From the NCBI GenBank assembly GCA_029261965.1, contig JAJDAH010000248.1, positions 1 to 37,636 of the forward strand: 37,636 nt of DNA, read 5' to 3'. The first letter of the stretch is position 1; each line of letters starts with the position of its first letter. This document shows, piece after piece, positions 33,542 through 37,636 of this stretch. The translations under genes were made by a program, and so were the position numbers. This DNA is from Polyangiaceae bacterium. GTDB taxonomy: Bacteria > Myxococcota_A > Polyangia > Polyangiales > Polyangiaceae. Below the pieces are notes generated by a model. That model was not told where the DNA came from and made no database searches. It worked only from the letters and a program-made list of their open reading frames with translations.

Positions 33542-35881
33542 ATGGCTGACTTGTCTCTCCGGTCTGGTTTCGTTCTGCTTCCCTCGCTGCTCGCTTCCCT
33601 TGCGATGGCCGCCTCGTGCGGCGGAAGCTCGAAGGACACCCGCGGGTTCGGTGGCGCGGGTGGCGTCGGCGGCGCGACCAACACCGGAGGCGCCCCCCAA
33701 GAGGGTGGAGCCGGGACTTCGGGAACCGGTGGTAGCGGCGCCGCGGTGAACACCGACGGAGGAACCGCGTGCGCCGGCGGCTGCGACGGTGGCCAATGCA
33801 TCAACGGCGTGTGCTGCCCCGAAGACCAAGTCTGCGATACGAGTTGCTGCGGCACCGGCGACGTCTGCTCGTTCTTGAAGTGCGAAACTCCAGGAGCCGA
33901 CTGCATCGATTCGACCGACTGCGCTCCCACCGAATTTTGCGACCAGTCCCTCGGTGAGGAAGTGCCGGCAATGGATTCCGGGACGTGTCAGGGCGGAGCC
34001 GTGCTCACGACGGGCAAATGTCTGCCTAAGCCCCCCACGTGCGCTCCCGGCGTCGTGCCTGGGCCGAACGACCCACTCACGTGCCTGCCGGACTGTGAGT
34101 TCCGTCCACCATCCGGCGCTTTCACGCCCGTGCTCAAAGCGCACTGGGACAAGGCGAGCATCATGATGTCACCCATCGTCATCCAGCTCGACGACGACAA
34201 CTGCGACGGAGCGGTCAACGAACGCGACATTCCGGAAATCTTGTTCATTTCTTTTCCGAACACCTCCGACGGGTCAGGAGATTCGGTTTACAACGCCGGG
34301 CACGCGACTCTGTGGGCGATCTCGCTGGTCAATGGGGCCTTCGTGGAGAAGTGGAGCTATTCGTCGACGGTGAATCCGCTGCGTGGCTCCGTCGAGATCG
34401 CCGCCGGGAACTTCGACGGCCTACCCGGGAACGAAATCGTCGTGTGCACCTACAACGGCAAGGTGCAAGCCATCGACGCGTCGGGTAACCCGCTTTGGCT
34501 CAACGAAGAGGCTGGGTGCCGGCTCCCGTCGATCGGGGACGTCGAGGGTGACGGCCAAGTCGAGATCCTGACCAATACCCGCCTGCTGCGAGGCACCGAC
34601 GGCGTGACGCTTGCCACCTTCCCGAGCACACCGAAGGCGCTCGCCGACGTCACCGGCGACGGCGTGCTCGACGTCGTCGGGCCCGGAAGAGTGTGGGACG
34701 CCGCGGGAACCGAGCTCGCGAACGCGTCCTTACCGGGCTTTGACCTGGCGATCGCCGATTTCGACCTCGACGGCGTGCCCGAGATCACGAGCGTCGACAA
34801 ACCGAATCACCAGCTCAACGTGTGGCGGTACGACACGAGCCAACCCGGAAACTTCCGCGTGGTTCGAAGCGGCGTCGACATCAACGGCACGTTCCCGAAC
34901 AATTGCCCCGCGGGGAGCTCGGGTTCGACCACCGGTGGAGGTCCGCCGACGATCGCCGACTTCAACGGCGACGGCACGCCGGACGTGGCCGTTGCCGGCG
35001 GGATCGGATATGCCGTCGTCGACGGAACGAAGATCCTCGATATGTCGGTTCCGGCGGATCAAACGTTGCTGTGGCTGATGCAGACGCGGGACTGCTCTTC
35101 GGCGGCTACCGGGAGCTCGATCTTCGACTTCAACGGAGACGGGAGCGCGGAAGTCGTCTATTCGGACGAGAACTTCTTCCGCATCTACAACGGTCTCGAC
35201 GGGACAGAGCTTTTCAAGACGTGTAACACCACGGGCACACTCATCGAATATCCCCTCGTGGCCGATGTCGACGCCGACGGGCACGCGGACGTGGTTGTCG
35301 TGGCCAACGACTATTCCTCGATCACTTGCCCCGACGACGGTTCGAAACAGACCGGACTGCGTGTCTTCGGCGACACCGAGGGCAAGTGGGTGCGCACACG
35401 CCGGATTTGGAACCAGCACAACTATCACGTCACCAACGTGAACGAAGACGGCACCATTCCGGCGCCGGAGCTCCGGAATTGGACTCAGCCTCGCCTCAAC
35501 AATTATCGGCAGAACGTCCAGCCCGCGGGCGAGTTCAGCGCGCCGGATCTCATCGTCACCGCCTCGATCCGGTGCGCCGCCGGGACCGAGCTCGTTGCTA
35601 TGGTTCGCAACATCGGCGCGGCGTCGGTACCTCCAGGCGTGGTCGTGGGTTTCTACGATGGCGACCCCGCCGCGGGCGGCACGCGACTCGGCGAGGCCAC
35701 GACGACGCGCGAGCTCGCGCCGGCGGAGTCCGAGCAGGTTTCCATTTTCGTAACCTCGCTACCGCAGAACCAGCTCTACGCCGTCGTCGACGATGGGGGG
35801 CCACCCCACGCCTGGCAAGAGTGTCGGCCGGACAACAATACGAGCGATTCGACCGCGCCGGTTTGCCCCGGACCGCGTTGA
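33542..35881 (+). CDS. large VCBS/FG-GAP-repeat surface lipoprotein
   Basis: This encodes 779 aa. The lipoprotein signal (VLLPSLLASLAMAASC) gives Cys26. A Gly/Thr/Ala linker (about 35-75) is followed by a Cys-rich stretch (CAGGCDGGQCINGVCCPEDQVCDTSCCGTGDVC). The main body (about 205-640) consists of repeated FG-GAP/VCBS-like blades with Asp-rich calcium loops: DDDNCDGAVN, GDVEGDGQVEIL, ADVTGDGVLDVV, ADFDLDGVPEI, ADFNGDGTPDVAV, FDFNGDGSAEVV, ADVDADGHADVVV. This suggests a beta-propeller of integrin-alpha type. The last part (about 662-770) resembles a CARDB adhesion module (PDLIVTASIRC... NIGAASVPPGVVVGFYDGDP). It is a likely exported adhesin-like protein, a class abundant in Polyangia. Confidence 0.93.
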   Translation: MADLSLRSGFVLLPSLLASLAMAASCGGSSKDTRGFGGAGGVGGATNTGGAPQEGGAGTSGTGGSGAAVNTDGGTACAGGCDGGQCINGVCCPEDQVCDTSCCGTGDVCSFLKCETPGADCIDSTDCAPTEFCDQSLGEEVPAMDSGTCQGGAVLTTGKCLPKPPTCAPGVVPGPNDPLTCLPDCEFRPPSGAFTPVLKAHWDKASIMMSPIVIQLDDDNCDGAVNERDIPEILFISFPNTSDGSGDSVYNAGHATLWAISLVNGAFVEKWSYSSTVNPLRGSVEIAAGNFDGLPGNEIVVCTYNGKVQAIDASGNPLWLNEEAGCRLPSIGDVEGDGQVEILTNTRLLRGTDGVTLATFPSTPKALADVTGDGVLDVVGPGRVWDAAGTELANASLPGFDLAIADFDLDGVPEITSVDKPNHQLNVWRYDTSQPGNFRVVRSGVDINGTFPNNCPAGSSGSTTGGGPPTIADFNGDGTPDVAVAGGIGYAVVDGTKILDMSVPADQTLLWLMQTRDCSSAATGSSIFDFNGDGSAEVVYSDENFFRIYNGLDGTELFKTCNTTGTLIEYPLVADVDADGHADVVVVANDYSSITCPDDGSKQTGLRVFGDTEGKWVRTRRIWNQHNYHVTNVNEDGTIPAPELRNWTQPRLNNYRQNVQPAGEFSAPDLIVTASIRCAAGTELVAMVRNIGAASVPPGVVVGFYDGDPAAGGTRLGEATTTRELAPAESEQVSIFVTSLPQNQLYAVVDDGGPPHAWQECRPDNNTSDSTAPVCPGPR

Positions 35882-35892
35882 GGATGCGTGGG

Positions 35893-36483
35893 CTACAGGC
35901 CTTCGATTTCGAGGCCGCCAAAAAGCACGACCGCGGTCAATAGATCCTGGTAGGGGAGCACGTCGTAGCGATGTGAGCTGCCCGCGGGCATCGGGAACGA
36001 GTCCCCCGGCTCGTGCAGGACGCCGTCGTCGTCCCGATAGCTGCCCTCGAGCACGAAGACGAGCTCGTCGCCGAGGTGTTTGTGCGTGGGGAAGGGGAAC
36101 CCCGCCGGTATCCGCACGAGCCCGGTGTCGGCTTCGGCCACTCGTGGACCAGAATCGAAGTGAAACAGCGAAATCACCGGAACCGGGCCGGGCTCCCACC
36201 GCGACGGGTCGAGCGAATCCGTCAGCACCGTCTTCATCGCGTCCATTTTCAAGTCGAACATCGCGGCTAGTCGATCGAGGAAGGGGGCGTACTTCTCGGG
36301 TGGTGAAGAGACTTCGGCGAGCAAGCGGGCGCGGCCGGTAGCGCTCACATCTTCTGCCGGCTCGACGAGCGCGCCGACGAGCGCGAGCGCGTCCTGAAGT
36401 TCGGTGCAGTCCTTCTGGGAAAGGTCCTGATCTTCGAACGCTTCGCGGACGAATTCCGGCAAGCTCGAGTTGGTTTTGCCCAT
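35893..36483 (-). CDS. ChrR-like cupin, probable anti-sigma factor
   Basis: This encodes 196 aa. The C-terminal cupin (about 95-190) has the metal motif FPTHKHLGDELVFVLEGSYRDDDG with two histidines and a glutamate, followed by GDSFPMPAGSSHRYDV with the third histidine. This resembles the cupin of ChrR, the anti-sigma factor that responds to singlet oxygen. The N-terminal half is helical (FVREAFEDQDLSQKDCTELQDALALVGALVEP... RARLLAEV) but lacks the HxxxCxxC zinc motif usual in this anti-sigma class; one Cys is present. The ATG at 36483 follows AGGAG at 7 bases and overlaps the sigma stop (TGATG). It probably holds the sigma factor inactive until a signal arrives. Confidence 0.82.
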   Translation of the reverse strand: MGKTNSSLPEFVREAFEDQDLSQKDCTELQDALALVGALVEPAEDVSATGRARLLAEVSSPPEKYAPFLDRLAAMFDLKMDAMKTVLTDSLDPSRWEPGPVPVISLFHFDSGPRVAEADTGLVRIPAGFPFPTHKHLGDELVFVLEGSYRDDDGVLHEPGDSFPMPAGSSHRYDVLPYQDLLTAVVLFGGLEIEGL

Positions 36484-37043
36484 CACTCGGCTCCTCGCGG
36501 CTCGCCGAGAACGGAGCGCAACTTCGTCAATGCCGATGCCACCCTCGACTTCACCGTGCCGATCGGCACCTTGACCTGATCGGCGATTTCACTCGAGCTC
36601 AGCCCTTTGAAGTAGCCAAGGAGGAGCACGGTCCGCTGCTCTGGCGGAAGCTCGGCGAGAACCCGGCGGACGCGGCTCGCGTCGGCGCCGAGGGTGTGGT
36701 CGGCGAGGTCCGCGTGGGGAAAATTTTGCCACGTTTCGTCACGCGCGACGACACGACGGCTCACGGCGGCGGAGCGCAACAGATCGAGCGCACGGCTGCG
36801 GGTGCGGATCGTCAGCCAACCTCGAACCGTGCCTCGCCCGCGATCGTATTCGCCGGCGTGTCGCCAAGCTTCGAGAAACACGTCGTGCACGAGGTCCTCC
36901 GCGTCGCCGGCGCTTCCCAGGAGGTGACGTGCGAGGGCGAGCATGGACGGGGCGAAACGATCGTAGAGTTGTCCGAGGGCTTCGGCATCGCCCTTGGCCA
37001 TCGACGCGACGATGCCCTCGTCGGTGATTGCCTCGTCACCCAT
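36483..37043 (-). CDS. ECF sigma factor, RpoE/ChrR (ECF11)-like
   Basis: This encodes 186 aa. Sigma region 2 is at about 20-90 (AEALGQLYDRFAPSMLALARHLLGSAGDAEDLVHDVFLEAWRHA, then GTVRGWLTIRTRSRALDLLR). Region 4 is at about 125-180 (LAELPPEQRTVLLLGYFKGLSSSEIADQVKVPIGTVKSRVASAL). The length and the neighbouring cupin point to the class paired with ChrR-type anti-sigma factors, which answer oxidative or metal stress. The start ATG at 37043 precedes region 2; the open frame beyond it has no sigma-like sequence. The gene lies upstream of the cupin gene in one unit, with the formylglycine-fold gene further upstream on the same strand. Confidence 0.92.
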   Translation of the reverse strand: MGDEAITDEGIVASMAKGDAEALGQLYDRFAPSMLALARHLLGSAGDAEDLVHDVFLEAWRHAGEYDRGRGTVRGWLTIRTRSRALDLLRSAAVSRRVVARDETWQNFPHADLADHTLGADASRVRRVLAELPPEQRTVLLLGYFKGLSSSEIADQVKVPIGTVKSRVASALTKLRSVLGEPRGAE

Positions 37044-37235
37044 CAACACCGCACGGTAGCAGCGGCCGTTCGCCGGCGCCACGGTCAGAAAGAGTGGGGG
37101 TAAGCCCGGCGCCGCCTTGCCTGTCGACAATACGACCGAGGTATTTCGAGCCGCGTCCCAGTTCGATGGGCCGCGTCTGTTCGCGAACCGATGCACGTCG
37201 CAGGGGCTACGGGCCGCGAGGTCGCACGGATCGGG

Positions 37236-37636
37236 TCAAAGCGGATCCGAGCAGCACCGAAACCCGATCGAGTAGTCCTTGTAGTGCGCCGAATGGCCCT
37301 TGGTCACGTACAAACACCCCGGCCCGTGGAACGTCACGTCGCGGTAGTACCCCCCGCGAAAAGACCCTCGTGGATGTGCCGTCCATTCGTGGAGGTTTCC
37401 CACCATGTCGTAGAGCCCGCTCGGTGTCCTGCAGCCGGAGAAGCTACCGGTTTTTGCCAGGCCGCCGAGTTGGTTGATCTTGGGATTGTTGAGCTCCATT
37501 GGTCCGAGCCTGGCCGTGTCGATGCCCGCGCCGAACAGCTTGTAGAGCGGCGAGGTCGCGCTGTCATTGCACACGCGAGGCACGCGCTGGTTGCCGTACG
37601 GGAACTTGCGGTCCTTGCCCCCGCTGCACGCCGTCA
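37236..37636 (-). CDS. C-terminal part of a formylglycine-generating-enzyme-fold protein (partial)
   Basis: The frame runs off the right edge of the window, so only the C-terminal end (about 133 residues) is present. Features of the FGE-sulfatase (SUMF1/EgtB-type) fold are clear: FPYGNQRVPRVCND, GLYDMVGNLHEWT, SFRGGYYRDV, CLYVTKGHSAHYKDYSIGFRCC. The conserved 'GlyDMvGNv.EW' and the end 'y.iGFRcc' identify the family. Proteins of this fold include enzymes that make formylglycine in sulfatases and non-enzymatic surface lectin-like or regulatory domains in myxobacteria. Whether the copper-binding cysteines of true FGE are all present cannot be judged, because the N-terminus lies outside. Confidence 0.9.
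   Translation of the reverse strand, partial: TACSGGKDRKFPYGNQRVPRVCNDSATSPLYKLFGAGIDTARLGPMELNNPKINQLGGLAKTGSFSGCRTPSGLYDMVGNLHEWTAHPRGSFRGGYYRDVTFHGPGCLYVTKGHSAHYKDYSIGFRCCSDPL

Overview
The window is GC-rich and densely coded. It reads as chromosomal DNA of a predatory or soil deltaproteobacterium-like organism, most likely Myxococcota (class Polyangia). The signs are three eukaryote-like Ser/Thr kinases with different accessory domains, many lipoproteins with long Gly/Ser-rich linkers behind the lipobox, VCBS, von Willebrand A and calcium-repeat surface proteins, a TPR/PEGA-style kinase neighbourhood, a TonB-domain/TonB-dependent-receptor fusion, and two ECF sigma factors. I see no rRNA, tRNA, CRISPR array, insertion sequence, integrase or phage gene. 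The assignment rests on gene style, not on a database match.

Layout. 1-395 shows no supportable gene. 396-707 (-) is a small acidic lipoprotein. 856-3257 (+) is a coupled pair: a PIN-PhoH ATPase and a DUF1704/QEGLA (MATCAP-like) metallopeptidase. 3289-4056 (-) is exonuclease III. 4171-8401 (+) is a TonB-domain/TonB-dependent receptor, a lipoprotein and a small Cys-rich membrane protein. 8423-13098 (-) is a kinase operon: small lipoprotein, Ser/Thr kinase with PEGA domain, TPR membrane protein, and Gly-rich propeller-like lipoprotein. 13318-14939 (+) is a coupled pair: a membrane-anchored staphylococcal-nuclease-like protein lacking key active-site residues, and an RCK potassium channel. 15228-18497 (+) holds a phosphoesterase with a membrane hairpin inside its catalytic domain, and SppA.

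18649-22391 (+) holds a kinase-FHA-degenerate GGDEF fusion, a membrane protein with an AgmX-like periplasmic part, and an ARPP-1 family lipoprotein. 22456-25474 (-) is a tightly overlapped operon: Omp85-type outer membrane protein, secreted protein, precorrin-2 dehydrogenase-like protein. 25523-27466 (-) is a calcium-repeat/VWA surface lipoprotein, preceded by a 21-bp-spaced direct repeat. 27945-29944 (+) is a short-chain dehydrogenase followed closely by a soluble Ser/Thr kinase. 30003-30437 (-) is a small winged-helix DNA-binding protein. 30468-32731 (-) is an FAD oxidoreductase coupled to an ECF41-type sigma factor with a fused C-terminal regulatory domain. 32825-35881 (+) holds two surface lipoproteins. 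35893-37043 (-) is an ECF sigma factor coupled to a ChrR-like cupin. The right edge carries the C-terminal end of a formylglycine-generating-enzyme-fold protein (-).

Working together. Much of the window concerns envelope structure and signal transduction: kinases with periplasmic PEGA/TPR partners, sigma/anti-sigma pairs, outer membrane receptors and surface lipoproteins. The least conventional units are the coupled pseudo-nuclease/K+ channel pair, the kinase-FHA-GGDEF-like fusion, the phosphoesterase with an internal membrane hairpin, and the PhoH-MATCAP-like pair. All functions are inferred from reading motifs; no homology search was run.
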